Positions 46,600-58,731 of a stretch of DNA of 64,000 bases are shown here, piece by piece. Source of the stretch: Geranomyces variabilis (lineage: Eukaryota; Chytridiomycota; Chytridiomycetes; Spizellomycetales; Powellomycetaceae); contig JADGJP010000048.1 in NCBI GenBank assembly GCA_027603065.1, forward strand, positions 84,909-148,908. Direction: 5' to 3'. The position numbers and the translations under genes are program-made. How positions within the stretch are numbered: the stretch's first letter is position 1; each line of letters opens with the position of its first letter. The notes beneath the pieces were generated by a model, which saw only the letters and a list, made by a program, of their open reading frames with translations, had not been told where the DNA came from and did not search any database.

Positions 46600-48678
46600 T
46601 CACACCAAAAGCGGACTGTCCAACACCGCAAATCCAGCGGCCACGCCGCCCTCATTTGAATTCGCAGCTTTCGTCCGCAAAAGATGACCTCCGTTTTCAT
46701 TTAGGTAGACCTGGTCGCCTCGGCTGATGAAGTAGTTAGCACGCTTACTCGACGTGAATCAAATTTCTATTGGCCCCAATGCTTGTGGTGTCTCACCTGA
46801 GCCATATGCCGTATATACCCAATTCGCTTACAACTTCTCCTTTGATGATGGCGCCATTCCGAACCATAATGTTGGTCAGCGGAGGCGGGCGGATCAAATC
46901 CATGAGGATATACGCGTTCCGTTCCGTGACGCTCATTTTCGATAAAGCCCCCGGGATGTCTTCACCGTATATGTTGTTTCCTGAGAACCACAAAGCCGGT
47001 GAGAACCTGCCAGGATAGTCCCTATAGCAAGCCTGAAAGATGGCATCACAAACCTCCTCCCTCTCGTTGCGGTTTCATAACAAACCGCTCCGGGTGTTCG
47101 AGAGCCAGTCTCGCAGCCTCGTGTCCGGCGGGCGAATCATCCAGCTCGTACAAGCCTGTGAACGATTGACGAAGCAAATCTGCATCACTTTGCTTCTTGA
47201 CAAATCTATAAAATAACGGTCAGGACACACGTCTTGCATACTAGCCCGCATGGCTCACGGCTTACCTTTCGACCAGTCCCGGTTTCGCAAGAATCTGTTG
47301 CACTTTTTTGGTGCCAACAAGGTGATAGGCGGTATTTGGGCATTTGATAGCATTCGAGCGTTCGATAAACAAACGAGCGTCCCACTCCTTCTGCGATGGG
47401 AAATCTGTTGGGGCGTATCCAGCACGGAAGTAGACTACGGCCACTTCCAAGTTATTTCTGCGACACAAGGGGCGGTGAGTTGCAATTCCGAAATTGTTTC
47501 CTTGGTGGAAACGGCATGGTCACTTACATCATTAGGCGTCTGCCATCACCGACAAGCTTGCCTTGGTCGAGAATCTCGGCCATTGACAAGCGCAACAAAC
47601 GGACGTTATATCTGTGAGAGCCCACCAATCAGGGAGAGTCCGCACACTGCTGGAAGGGTTCCCCAATCTTCCTTACGCTTCGAAGAGTTGGTACTCAATC
47701 CAGCGCTGATCGAACGCATTGCGCTCGCCTGGTTGAACTACCATGACAGCTACAGATCTAGGAACACCCCGTTAGCACCTATCAAACTTGCCCTCGGTGG
47801 TTGTATAAGCTTACTCTGGAACGTTGTACTGCTCCCAAGCCTTGCCAATGCCCTTTGCGATGCTGTGGAGGGAAACGTTATCGGGCAAAGCATCCAGCGT
47901 GATGTCGGGCGAGGGCAGAGACTCGTGATTGAAGAAGCGCGTTCGTTTGGCTAAAAATCTAGCCGATAAACATTGTTAGCACGAGCCCAGCATGAACGCA
48001 CTCCACCCGCGAACATACTTGTGCAAATCATGGGTCAAGTGCGATAAGCTCGAAAACGATGAGGCGATGGTATTCAACTCGACTTGTTGAATGATCGGCT
48101 CTGCTGTTGAGTCCTGCGGCACGTGAAGCAAATAGTCCGATCGATGCAATCCTAAGCTTGTTGGCTATACACGCGCGTGACGGTCAGCAACGCAAGCATG
48201 AGTCAGGCTATGCAAACTGTCCCGCAGAGCCGAACCTGCGATACGCCTTCCTCGTGAACGCGTTTGTAAATGTCATAGAGACGGCCCGTAAAATCATCCA
48301 CCTTTGCCAAGCTGCATAATAGGAAAACATGAGGCCTGGTGCTTAGGCGCGAGCCTTAAGAACCGCAAGTGCGACTGACTACCTATCCATAACCTCCGTC
48401 AGGAAACCATGGTCGCGCGCGATGGTATCTACTAGCTGATTGAAGAGCGGCTGCAGCTCCAGGGCCTGCTCGTAACACCGGCGCGGAAATGGCGATGGAA
48501 AGAGGGCGACTGGGGCATGGGTTACGGCCGGGACGGAGCTGTCAGCCCCGGCAGGTGTGGGCGCACGGACGACGAGGCCGTGGGCTAAAGCCCAGTCGAC
48601 GGCATGATTTTTGAGCTCCTCTAAATGGGCCTCGGGTAGCGGCGGCGGATAATGCGGTAGAGCCTGACTGTTTGGCAT
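46600..48678 (-). CDS. Glutathione synthetase (eukaryotic type)
   Basis: ATP-grasp enzyme joining gamma-glutamylcysteine and glycine, second step of glutathione synthesis (GSS/GSH2). Ten exons, complement(46600..46747, 46797..46980, 47054..47205, 47266..47457, 47528..47611, 47677..47757, 47815..47958, 48019..48164, 48236..48311, 48383..48678), exactly 500 aa. Blocks in order: [67 protein letters not shown]-type (here [14 protein letters not shown]), [54 protein letters not shown] (glycine-rich ATP loop, near 385-400), [12 protein letters not shown] and [17 protein letters not shown]. Introns are 49-78 nt. It is divergent from RAD3. Confidence 0.95.
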
Positions 48679-48941
48679 ATCAGTATGGCGCTGCCTTTGC
48701 GTAGAGCGGTGCGTCTGCGAGAGCAAGATGGGCGAGGCGGTTTGTAATTGGCGACTTGGACAACGAAGGCTCCGGCGTGTCTCCCAAACGTCAATTATCA
48801 TCCCGTCCACTTCCATTCTGGCAGCACCGTGAACCGTCCCATCCCCAGTGCTCTGTTGCACTCTGTCGGCAACTTGCCCCGGGTCTGTCGTCTCACAAAT
48901 CGAGAGTCCTTCTTGATACCTGGCATTTACTCTGCCCAGCC
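48679..48941. promoter_or_regulatory. Shared divergent promoter, glutathione synthetase / RAD3
   Basis: A 263-bp interval between the two start codons. No TATA box or stress-response element was confidently recognised. It is listed because both promoters must lie here. Confidence 0.45.
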
Positions 48942-51900
48942 ATGAAGTGCGTTGCAGACTCCGCAGTTTGTCGCTTTTTGCCTCGTCCAAGCTCACACCC
49001 CTCCCGCTCCCGTGCAGGTTCGACTTGGACGGCCTGCCAATCCTCTTCCCCTACGATTACATCTATCCAGAGCAATATGCTTACATGCGGGACATGAAGA
49101 GGGCTCTGGATCAGCAGGTGCGAGGCGCTATCACTAGATGCGCTCAACTATTGCGGAGTTTTTGGCACGCAAAGATCATCCCTAACCTGCCTCGTGCTGC
49201 AGGGCCATTGTCTGCTGGAAATGCCTTCAGGAACCGGAAAGACCGTCTCGCTACTTTCCCTCATTGTCGCATATCAGCAGTACTATCCGGAAAAGCGAAA
49301 GCTAATTTACTGCTCGCGCACGGTGCCAGAGATCGAAAAGGCTCTGGCAGAGCTGCAAAGGTTGATGGAATATCGCAAGAGCCAAGGGATGAAGGAAAAG
49401 TTTTTGGGCCTGGGCCTCACATCCCGGCGGAATCTTTGTGTGCATCCCGAGGTAAGCGCCAAGGGGTGTATTCGTTGCGGCGTCATCGAGAGTGCTCACG
49501 AATGCCCGGCGCACGCACACAGGTCAGTAAAGCGAAATGGGGCCAAGAAGTAGACGCTCAGTGTCGAAATAAGACGGCACCCTGGATTCGCGAACTGCAC
49601 AAGAGTGACAAAGAAGGAGATGCTTCCAACGCGCCAGCGCTCTGCAACTTTTTTGAGGTACCCGCATTAGCAAACCGAGCTATCCGTCCTACATCTGATG
49701 GCTGATGACCGTCTGTCAGGCTTTAGAGAACGCCGAGGAAGAAGCAAGCATGCCGCCCGGCGTTTATACCCTGGAGGACATCAAGGAGTGGGGACGGGCG
49801 AATGGTTACTGCCCATATTTCCTTTCGCGACGAATGGTAAGAGGTGCGTTGGCGTCTGCGGCTCGGCCGGCCTGCGTGACTTAATCAGCAAATTGCGGCA
49901 GATTGCATTTGCGAATGTCGTCATCTACAGTTATCACTATCTGCTGGATCCAAAAGTCGCAGAATTGGTGTCCAAGGAACTCTCGAAAGACTGCATAGTT
50001 GTTTTTGACGAGGCGCACAATATTGGTGGGTAGTGAGGATTCCGAATCAAGCACGCAAACCATTGGCTCGCTAATTATGAAACCCACAGACAACGTCTGC
50101 ACCGAGTCACTGAGTATTGATATTACAAGACCGATGCTGGATGCTAGCGCGCGAAGCGTGACGGCCCTTTCCACGCGAATAGACGAGTAGGTAACTTTCT
50201 TTCTTCTTTTTCTTGTCTCGCGGAGCACTGATCGGCTTTGTAGGCTGAAAGCATCGAACTCTGATAAGCTGCTATCCGAATACTCACGGCTTGTGGAGGG
50301 TCTGCGAGCTACGCAAGAGTCCCGCGCGAACGAGGAATTCATGAACAATCCAAGTAGGCTGCGTGTTGGCTGGAGCAGGACTGTGTTCTTGGTTCTCACT
50401 CTTGTCTAGTATTATCTGATGACATGTTGCAGGAAGCTGTGCCAGGCAACATTCGACGCGCAGAGCACTTTGTGGCTTTCCTGCGTCGATTCATCGAGTA
50501 CCTGAAGGTAAATCCAAGCCAGAGTCGCGAGAACGTGGTTATGCTGTGGCTTACATTTATTGCAGACCCGATTGCGCGTGATGCATGTTGTGGCCGAAAG
50601 CTCGACCTCGTTTTTACAGCACGTAAAAGAGATCACATTTATTGACAAGAAACCTCTACGGTACGAGAAGGCGCCCTTCTACAACCCACTTCCCCAAAAT
50701 TGAAAGCTCACTGTGACAACAGATTTTGCTCTGAACGACTAGGGTCGTTAATACGAACCTTGGAGTTGACGGATTTGGCAGAATATCGAGCGCTACAAAC
50801 CATTGCTGCATTCGCGACTGTTGTCGCGACGTATCAAAAAGGTACTTGATCACGAAGTCCCGTAAGTATTGGCTCGTATGCTAAACCTACGGATTTGCAT
50901 ACCAGGATTCATTCTGATTTTGGAGCCATACGAAAACGACATGGACACTATACCAAATCCAGTGTTACATCTCTCATGTCTTGACGCAACAATTGCCATC
51001 AAGCCGGTTTTCGATCGCTTCAAAACTGTCATCATCACTTCCGGAACTCTATCGCCCATGGAACTATATCCAACCCTTCTTGGCTTCACGCCCGTCGTAG
51101 TGCAAAGCTACCAAATGACTTTGACAAGATCTTGTTTCCTGCCTCTGGTATGTTGCCATGGTGCGGACCCACCGGATTGTGGGACTCCCTGTATTGACAC
51201 ACGTTTCCGCAACAGACAATCACACGGGGCAGTGACCAAGTCGCTATCAGCTCCAAATTCGAAGTTCGAAACGACCTGGCGGTTGTCCGCAACTACGGCA
51301 ACATTCTCATTGAATATGCAAAGATCGTTCCAGACGGCCTTGTGTGCTTCTTCCCTAGTTATCTCTACATGGAATCCATCGTAACCGCCTGGAACGACTT
51401 AGTAAGAGCCTACCGTGATATATTGACATCGCTTATTTTTGGGACTCACGCGGCCCGAACTGTTAGGGAATGCTTCAAGAGGTTCTCAAGTACAAGCTGA
51501 TCTTTATCGAGACGCCGGACGCCGCGGAAACAAGCTTGGCGTTGGAGAATTATCGAATGGCATGCGACAATGGTCGCGGTGCCGTCCTACTCTCTGTCGC
51601 GCGCGGAAAAGTATCGGAGGGAGTTGATTTTGATCACAACTACGGACGTGCTGTGATTCTCTTTGGTATTCCGTACCAATATACTGAATCTCGAATTTTG
51701 AAGGTATGACTCCTGGCGAAGGTGCAGTATAAGTACACCGCACTCTGATTTTAACATGTACACTTCAATAGGCACGATTAGAGTATCTCCGTGACAACAG
51801 CAAGATTCGCGAAAACGATTTCTTGACCTTCGATGCTATGCGCCATGGCGCGCAATGCGTCGGGCGCGTTTTGCGCGGTAAAACTGACTACGGTCTGATG

Positions 51901-52270
51901 GTGTTTGCAGACAAGGTAAGACGAGAGGCATCTACCTATCAGTCATTTGTCCCACTTCTGAGCTTCTAATCACTTCTTGCATCTTTTTCAGCGTTTCGCG
52001 CGCGCCGATAAGCGCAGCAAGCTTCCCAAATGGATCAACGCGGGCATGACCGAAGCCTGCGTCAATCTCTCGACAGACATGGCATTAGCAATGTCCAAGA
52101 AGTTTTTGCGATCTATGGCGCAGCCATTTGAGCACAACCAGCTTGGTGTGTCGCTATGGGATGAGGAGGAATTGAGAAAACGGCAGGAGAAGGAGGCACG
52201 GAAGGGCGAGGTGTCGGGTCATGTCGAATTTGGCACTAAGGCGATGGAGGGCGTGGAGGTGGCCGGATGA
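48942..52270 (+). CDS. RAD3: Rad3/XPD helicase, TFIIH subunit
   Basis: 5'-3' DNA helicase of TFIIH, needed for nucleotide excision repair and transcription initiation. Sixteen exons: 48942..48946, 49018..49117, 49203..49451, 49523..49657, 49720..49836, 49902..50025, 50090..50186, 50244..50353, 50410..50507, 50566..50660, 50723..50841, 50906..51147, 51216..51401, 51467..51703, 51772..51915, 51992..52270; 778 aa, the usual size. Exon 1 codes only five bases. Walker A is EMPSGTGKT (K48), the DEAH box is VVFDEAHNI (238-241). Four Fe-S cysteines are present (NLCVHPE, AQCRN, ALCNFF, GYCPYF). Motifs [37 protein letters not shown] and [19 protein letters not shown]. The C-terminal exon is shorter in similarity and ends in a charged tail. 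Confidence 0.95.
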
Positions 52271-52384
52271 GAGCGTCTTCGACCCACTCCGAAATGCTGA
52301 TTTCGATTTTCCGAGCACTGTACATAGTTTTACTTCACTGAATCGTTTGCATCCATAAGTTTATCATTCCCACTCATTGAGCAA

Positions 52385-53034
52385 ATGCTAGCCCCCCCAA
52401 GCTTTGAGCCCAGCGTCCAACAGGGTTGGATCGTGAGCTGGCGCGCCGCTCTCCGAGGAAGGTGAAAAGGTTTCGCCCCAAGTTGGCAAGCATTTTGCTA
52501 AGTATTTCCAAATCCAGGTACTACACCCTGCCAGGATCACTTGCATATTCATGGCCCGAGGCTCTTTTCGGAGCGGAACCAAGTTCCCTTTCCATGGCTG
52601 CGAGCCACGGGTTTCGCCTCATAAATATTCCCTACGCGGGAGAAACCCAAGGCACCGCAATTGTGCGAATATGCAAGTGACACTGGTAGGGTTGTACATC
52701 TGCATCTCTTCTCGGTCCTCACTATCCTCAATCATTGTCAGAGACTCCGTGCCGGGCACGCAGCGGTGTGTGTTTACAGTCCCTCTCTGAATGCGACGAC
52801 AAGGGACAAGGGCACTCACAACTTGAGCTCCCGTTTATGCGCGACAGAGGCAGAGAGGACGACGTGAGCAAGAGGACTTGAGCTCAGTTGCAACCGGGGC
52901 GGAGCTAGCTGGGGCCCATTTAGGAGTGGTTTAACGTGTTCGCGCAAGAGGCCGAGGAAGTGACTGAGGAGGGAAAGGAAAAGGAGGTGTGAGTTTACCA
53001 CCACGTCGCGCGGTCCGCCTCTATCTTCCAGCAT
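52385..53034 (-). other. Possible small multi-exon gene, not resolved
   Basis: The minus strand carries several protein-like pieces: one starting [12 protein letters not shown] at 53034 and running through HFLGLLREHVKPLLNG, a second with NTHRCVPGTESLTMIEDSED (about 52780-52690), and a third with NIYEAKPVARSHGKGTWF (about 52625-52560). Candidate introns of 52-83 nt can join them, but several splices compete and no family is recognised. If real, it starts only 45 bp from MOCS1A, divergently. The plus strand here also has an 84-codon frame of no known family. No other gene is seen in 52271-53078. Confidence 0.25.
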
Positions 53035-53078
53035 TCTCAGCACTCTTGCCAAAAAGAATTCGTTCAGCAATACATATA

Positions 53079-54637
53079 ATGTGGAGCTCTCTCCGCGCCT
53101 TCAAACTACCCTTCCCACCACCCGGCTTTGTGAGGCCTGGCCAAAGCGTACGTCTGCTGTCCGCCAGCGCCCTCCATGTCCAACAACCTCCTATCGACGA
53201 AGAAGAACCTCCGGCTTCCGTCGCACGCCGAGAAGCAGCAAAGCAACGAATAGCTCAAGTCGACCGGCTGCGAGGCGCCGCAGGGCTAACGGACACTTTT
53301 GGCCGGCAGCACCGCTACCTGCGTATCAGCCTGACTGAGAAATGCAACTTGCGGTGTACGTTAGCTCCGCTCAGCGAAAAAGAGCGTTTGGTGGCAGTCA
53401 ATGTTAACAGACGCTCGTTTTCGTCCTTCTAGGCACTTACTGCATGCCAGCGGAGGGCCTGCCGCTAACACCGAAAGACCATATCCTCACGACGCCTGAA
53501 ATTCTCAAACTCGCACACATATTTGTCAGCGAGGGCGTAACAAAGATCCGCCTCACTGGGGGCGAGCCCACCGTCCGAAAAGATCTGCTGGATATAATGG
53601 ATGGTCTGAATGCACTCCGACCGCTGGGTCTCGAAGCAATTGGAATGACGACCAACGCACTAGCATTGAAGCGAAAGCTTCCGGCACTGAAAGCTCGGGG
53701 GCTGGACCAGCTCAACATCAGCCTCGACACATTGGACCCATTCAAATTTGAACTCATGACGCGGCGGCGAGGTGTGTGCTGCTGTCCTGAGGCCGCACGT
53801 TTGATAGACGGCTTCTGACCTATGGATTCGTTTCATGAAGGTTTCGAACACGTCATGGATTCGATCCACGCGGCCGTGGCGGAGGGCTTTCATCCTGTTA
53901 AACTCAATGCGGTGGTGATCAAGAATGTCAATGACATGGAGGTCGTGCGTTTTGTTGAGCTGACAAAGAACCTTCCGATTTACGTCCGCTTTATTGAGTA
54001 CATGCCTTTCGGAGGTAAGCAGACGAACCGGTGGGGCATCCCGCGCAAAAGTCTTCACACTCACCCCATCACGTATTCCTGCTCCAAGGCAACAAATGGA
54101 ATGAGGACAAATTCGTTTCGTATAAAACAATGCTAGATGGCGTGAGGGCCGTGTACCCGGATGTTGCCCGGCTTTCCGACGAACCGAATGATACGTCTAA
54201 AGTAAGCGATGGTATCACTGCCCTTCGCTATCTTATTTGACTTGTTGTTAACCATCCTCCTTCTTTCTTATAGGCCTGGGCAATCCCGGGCTTCGCCGGA
54301 AAGTTTGGGTTTATCACGTCAATGAGCGACCATTTCTGCGGAACATGCAATCGCTTGCGCCTGCTCGCCGACGGCAATCTCAAAGTGTGCCTTTTTGGAA
54401 ACTCCGAGATAGATCTCAAGCATGCCTTGCGAGGCGGCGCATCAGATGAGGAGCTGTTGGAGATCATCGGAGCCGCAGGTACGTACGGCTGTTTGCGGCG
54501 TGATGTGCTTGGTGCGTTATTGCTAATACAGGATATCTGTGGCCCTCCTTTTAGTGAAACGCAAGAAGAAACAGCATGCGGGCATGGCTGAGCTGACCAA
54601 ACTTCCCAACCGTCCGATGACGCTTATTGGGGGCTGA
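53079..54637 (+). CDS. MOCS1A/CNX2 (MoaA-type), molybdenum cofactor biosynthesis
   Basis: Radical-SAM GTP 3',8-cyclase, first step of molybdopterin synthesis, in the mitochondrial matrix. Six exons (53079..53355, 53433..53771, 53841..54014, 54089..54201, 54274..54478, 54555..54637), 396 aa. The N-terminal 60 residues are presequence-like. The SAM cluster motif is restored across intron 1 ([16 protein letters not shown]89, C93, C96). [14 protein letters not shown] and [20 protein letters not shown] follow. The second cluster motif is [24 protein letters not shown]. The C terminus ends RPMTLIGG, the Gly-Gly needed for activity in this family. Unlike animal MOCS1, no MoaC domain is fused and none is seen nearby. 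A cofactor pathway implies molybdoenzymes such as nitrate reductase or sulfite oxidase elsewhere in the genome. Confidence 0.94.
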
Positions 54638-55194
54638 GCGCCGCCCGGCCTTATGCGCCTGCTGTCCAGTCTTGATCGGACAAAATGCTGAGCGGCGCCA
54701 TGTTAGAGAACCGACTGAACATGGCCATCGAGCGCATGCAAATACGGCACTCGACGTCCTGTGTTTGTGCGTCGTACGCTGTAAGTCCTTCGGCTGAACC
54801 TTCGGCAATGTCCCCCAAAATGCGCCTGCTGGCCGTCGCGTGTCGAACTGCATCTGTTGCGGCCACACTCGCACTCTTCGACGGGGAAGCGCATCTGCCG
54901 CCCCGGCCGTATTGTAGGATATCGCAAAGACGATCATATCAGTGAGGCAGATGGTCCGAGGCAGCCCCTATGTCCTCACTTGTTTTTTTTTTTTGGCATT
55001 TTTGGTGTTGCACATGCATGTAGAGTTATATAGATGTCTTGCGAATTGGTTTATTTTCAAGCGGGCTGTCTTTTCACATAGTCTAGATTTTAATAGACCA
55101 TACGCCTATTTATTGTCGTTCGTACTCACTCAACAGTCCCCGTCGGAAGGCAAATGGCTTTCACCTCGTTTTGCCGAGTAAAAGGATAATAGGA
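54638..55194. other. Convergent intergenic stretch, no gene supported
   Basis: This 557-bp region lies between the 3' ends of MOCS1A and the TRF4-like gene. A Cys-rich fragment (CPPKCACWPSRVELHLL, about 54810-54860, plus strand) looks protein-like but has no start, splice partner or family. The rest is T-rich 3' UTR-like sequence. Confidence 0.45.
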
Positions 55195-56538
55195 TCACGG
55201 GAACGCGTGAACCGAGCGCGAGCAGCGGGTGAAGTTCAAAATAGAGCGGCGCCGCGCGCAATATTCGGCCTCAATGTCCTCACCCGCGGTGCCAAGCCAT
55301 GTCCTCAAGATTGGCGCCTGCGGAAGAGAATCCTGCGATAGTATCTCCTGCAAACGAAGCAGGTCCTCCCGAAACTTTTGCGCCATCAAAGCTGCAAAGA
55401 GCGGAAATACGTTACTTATCGGACCCGCATGACAAAAGCATATCGTAGGCCCACTCATGGACAACATTACCTGCGTGCAAGCCGCCACGGCTTAGATCGT
55501 GCTCAGCATTTGTCGGATCCTCGACCAACAATGCGGGCGGGAACGCGACTCGGCGCCTACGGACCCAGAGCCTGTTGTCCTTTGCCAGTTCAAAGGCCTT
55601 GCCCGTTCTTGCGGAAATCCCCCACTGCTTGTAATTGAACAGGCTGCCGTAGAAGCGCAGGGAGGCCAAAAATATCGTACCGTAAGCGTGCGGGCCGGTT
55701 AGCAACGCGGGTTGTTGCTTGAATAGGAATACAAGGAGGTTGATGAGAAGAAAAGAGCCGAATCCACCGCTGTACGTGTCGTTGCGACCTCCACAGTACA
55801 GATAATGCTTCAGAAACATTGCAATCGGCATCAACGGTGGGAATTCCGCTGTCCATTCGCGGATGAGGGCAGAAGAGGTCTTGCCGTCCATGTTGTTCGT
55901 GCTAATGTCGATTGGGATGCGCGTGTATTTTTCTTCAAACTTGAGAACTGGGACGGTGGCGTCAATGATGCGGAATTTCTCGAATGGCGAGGCGAGGGCG
56001 GATTTAGCAAGAGCTTTTTCGAGACGTCGCAGGCAGGCTAAACTGCGCTCGCGCTTGGGTTCCCCGAAAGTGTCATCGAATCCGTCGTCATAAGTTGGTG
56101 GAGTGCAGTAAACGACAAGATCCAGGTCGCTCAGAGGTAGGAGAAGCCCTACAAACGTAGGAATCGCCCGCTCAGCGTCTAAGCAGAGGGCAGCTATCCA
56201 AACTGCGAGTGTACTGCGTACCTGTTGAGCTCGACCCAAAGCACTCGACGTGGGCACTATCTCCAAAACACTGTTTGACCACTACATTCATCTGCGAGTC
56301 ACTAGGCGGGTGAGTCAAATGAGCGTGATGTAAGCTCTCGTTTGACCAACTTTCCCATGCCTTGGTGACGATGTCTTCACGTGTGTCTGCATGTGAACAC
56401 GTTTAGGACGAATGTGACGTGTCGCTGCGCATGTTTTGGCTTACCTCGGTCGGATGCGCTGGCAGCGAATCTTGTGCAAAAGTCCTCAAGTTCTGTGTGT
56501 AAGCTTGCTTGGATAGTCGGTTTCATTGTCGCCGGCAT
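55195..56538 (-). CDS. TRF4/PAPD5-type non-canonical poly(A) polymerase
   Basis: Nucleotidyltransferase of the Trf4/Cid14 family, which adds short A tails to nuclear RNAs for exosome turnover (TRAMP complex). Exons complement(55195..55391, 55471..56148, 56222..56386, 56445..56538), 377 aa in this model. LHTELEDFCTRFAA is the usual family lead-in. The catalytic core has FGSSSTG, SDLDLVVYC (Asp 94 and 96) and the third Asp in TRIPIDISTNN (D167). The central domain shows RIIDATVPVLKF, MPIAMFLKHYLYCGG, SGGFGSFLLINLLVFLF and LRFYGSLFNYKQWGI. The nucleotide-recognition region is PPALLVEDPTNAEHDLSRGG. The last intron (80 nt) is supported by phase. The N terminus may lack an upstream exon because Trf4 proteins are usually longer. 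Confidence 0.85.
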
Positions 56539-56573
56539 AATATTATTAGGTTGAGGTCGAGGCACACGAAATC

Positions 56574-57038
56574 ATGGCTGGCGTTCCTCGTCTCTCGTTC
56601 CTTAATGCGGCATGTCAGCACAGATTTTTCAACCTATTCCGTTGCCATCACCTTGTTGACCAAATCGTGGACCATGCGTGGGACGATATCATCATAGCTC
56701 ACTCAGGACACGCACCGCTTGAGTAACTCTCGCACGTATGAACCGCATTTTCATGTCCGTTATGTACGACCCCTCGGCTTCGAAAGGAACTATGGCGCGC
56801 TATGGCTGTCCTCAAACCTTGATACCCCCTTGCCTCGAGAATGAAGCGGCTGCTCTCCCACCCCTTGTTGCCGCTGCTTGAGTGGATTGCACCTCTAGCT
56901 ATTGTCAGCAACAACGACCCCCGCTACGAAATGCTCGACGAGCAAACCATGAAACATGTGGAGCACATTATATCTTTACTACGGCAGACAGCTCGGGGCG
57001 GTACCCCCCAGTACCGCCGTACCGTAAATTTAAACTAA
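56574..57038 (+). CDS. Hypothetical two-exon small protein
   Basis: Exons 56574..56722 and 56840..57038 would code 115 aa in phase through a 117-nt intron (GTAACT donor, CTCGAG acceptor). The product starts MAGVPRLSFLNAACQHRFFN, contains LVDQIVDHAWDDIIIAHSG and then HPLLPLLEWIAPLAIVS and MLDEQTMKHVEHIISLLRQT. It is helix-rich and no family is recognised. Its ATG is only 35 bp from the TRF4-like start, which argues that one of the two models is incomplete. It could also be the 5' part of a gene broken by the transposons that follow. Confidence 0.3.
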
Positions 57039-57627
57039 ACAGACCCGGGTGTATTGATCCCCAAAAGACTGGTTCGATTGGTCGCGTCTATTGTAGCGCG
57101 CGCCGCGCGTGTTTCGAGGAAGTGTCTGTGGACGGTATCGCTGTGGGAGGAGCGTTCCCCGGGGACTGTCGTAACGGTATGTTTGTTATCGGGCGACGCA
57201 CCAGCCCGTAGTTGGTGTGTATAAGATGTGCGTTATATTCTGAAGGAGTTGGTTCGGGCGGCGGCCTTTGAGCCGCCACGGAGGGTCGGAGACGGCGGCT
57301 GAGTAGTGTACCTAAATGTACTCCTCCGTCCCACTTTGACTTGCGACACCCCCTTTTCTTGGGACAACTCCCATTTTTTTGGGACCAGTTAAATTTTGCT
57401 TTTCCAAGCTGCCGGCCCGGTGACACGGGCAAGCGACGCGTCCCTTGCCTGTCTGCTCTTCCTGGCTTGTCTGCTCTTCCTTCCCTCTTTTGGCAACACC
57501 GCAAGCTCCCCCCGGGGACAGTTCTGCACGAAACCCCTCGAAACTTATACATTTTCTATCTACTTTTTGATGCTCTATCAGCCGGTACCCAACGCCTATC
57601 TGCGGTACCCCTAGCGCCAGAGCTATG
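57039..57627. other. Transposon-flanking non-coding region
   Basis: This 589-bp stretch precedes the Tc1/mariner transposase. It includes GC-rich pieces (GCGCGCCGCGCG at about 57098) and two near-copies of CTTGTCTGCTCTTCC (57443-57482). The right part may belong to the transposon's 3' end, but I could not find its terminal repeats. Confidence 0.4.
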
Positions 57628-58731
57628 CTAAAATCGAGTATGGCCACCCAAGGCCTGGTTAACTAGACCACAGCGCCGCTCACACTGTGCATAAAGATCA
57701 CGGCAGACCTGCACAGGTATAGCTGCCCATTCCTCTTTAATGGCAGCTTTGAGAGCAGCAAGGGATTTCGGAAGGGGCCGCCGCTTGCGGATGTTGGTTT
57801 TCAGAATATCCCAGAGCTTTTCAATGATGTTGAGATCTGGAGAGCTGGGCGGCCACGACGGGAGATGTGCAACGTTGTTTTCCTTTTTCCAGTTTGTTGT
57901 CTTGTAAGATGTATGAGCGGTCGCACCGTCTTCCTGCAAAACGTAACCTAAAGAAAAGTAAGATTGCTGCAAAGGGCGCAAAATGAGATTGTACATACCT
58001 GTGTGCTCAATTCCAGCAGACCACTCGCAAGGAGGGTGTGTCTCCTAGTACATTTTAAGCCAAGGAATATATGTGTCACGCAGCATCGCAGTATATGTGT
58101 CACTGTTGATGCGGCCTTCCGGAAAAAAGGGGGGTCCAACGCCGTCGTAAATAATGCAGCCCCACACCATCAGGCCGCCGCCATTAGCTTGCACCCGTCC
58201 GATGATGTTTTCTTCAGAGAATCGTGCACGCGGTCCAGGGATTCTCCAAACGCGTCGGCGACTTGGACTGAACAGTGAAACGAAACACTCATCAGAAAAG
58301 ATGATGTTTGACCAATCACTAGGAGTCTATGATAGACGCTCCAAAGTCCAAGCGTATCGAATGTCACGTTTCCGCTGGTCCAAAAGCGGCTTGCGAGCTG
58401 CTACGTAGTTGCACACACCCATTTTCTTCATTATACGTTGAAGGGCAAATCGGGAAATGCGATGTCTGGTGTTGGCGAGGGCATCCTGAAAATTGCGGAG
58501 GGTTCCTGTATTGTTGGCCTTGTATACCTTGTGAATGGCTTGAAGGGTTTCGTCAGCCGGCATTCGAGGTTGGCGTTTGCGAGGAAAGGCGGACGCATCA
58601 TTGGTCTCTTTGTGGCGTTTGAGAATGCGATACACAGTTGAGACAGAAATCCCAAATGTAGCTGCAATTTTCGGCCTTGACATTGCGCGTGCCATGCCAA
58701 CAATTTCCCACCGCTGATTGTTGGAAAGCAT
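57628..58731 (-). mobile_element. Tc1/mariner-type transposase copy with two in-frame TAG codons
   Basis: Cut-and-paste DDE transposase reading from an ATG at 58731 to 57628. The N terminus is a paired helix-turn-helix (RPKIAATFGISVSTVYRILK, then KANNTGTLRNFQDALANT). The catalytic domain has IIFSDECFVSLFSP (first Asp), YVLQEDGATAHTSY (second Asp) and WPPSSPDLNIIEKLWDILK (Glu, about 35 residues on). Two in-frame TAG codons interrupt it at 58327-58329 and 58045-58047. A 51-nt GT-AG intron at 57948-57998 is plausible because it joins the reading frame just before the second Asp. Element ends were not found. It looks like a recently inactivated copy, since no frameshift is needed. Confidence 0.8.

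Noticed and set aside
54651-54945. Small open frames on both strands downstream of MOCS1A
   Set aside because: No start, splice or domain support; MoaC was looked for here and not found.
58045-58329. TAG reassigned as a sense codon
   Set aside because: Host genes in the window do not read through TAG, and TAG ends other frames such as the chromodomain tail.
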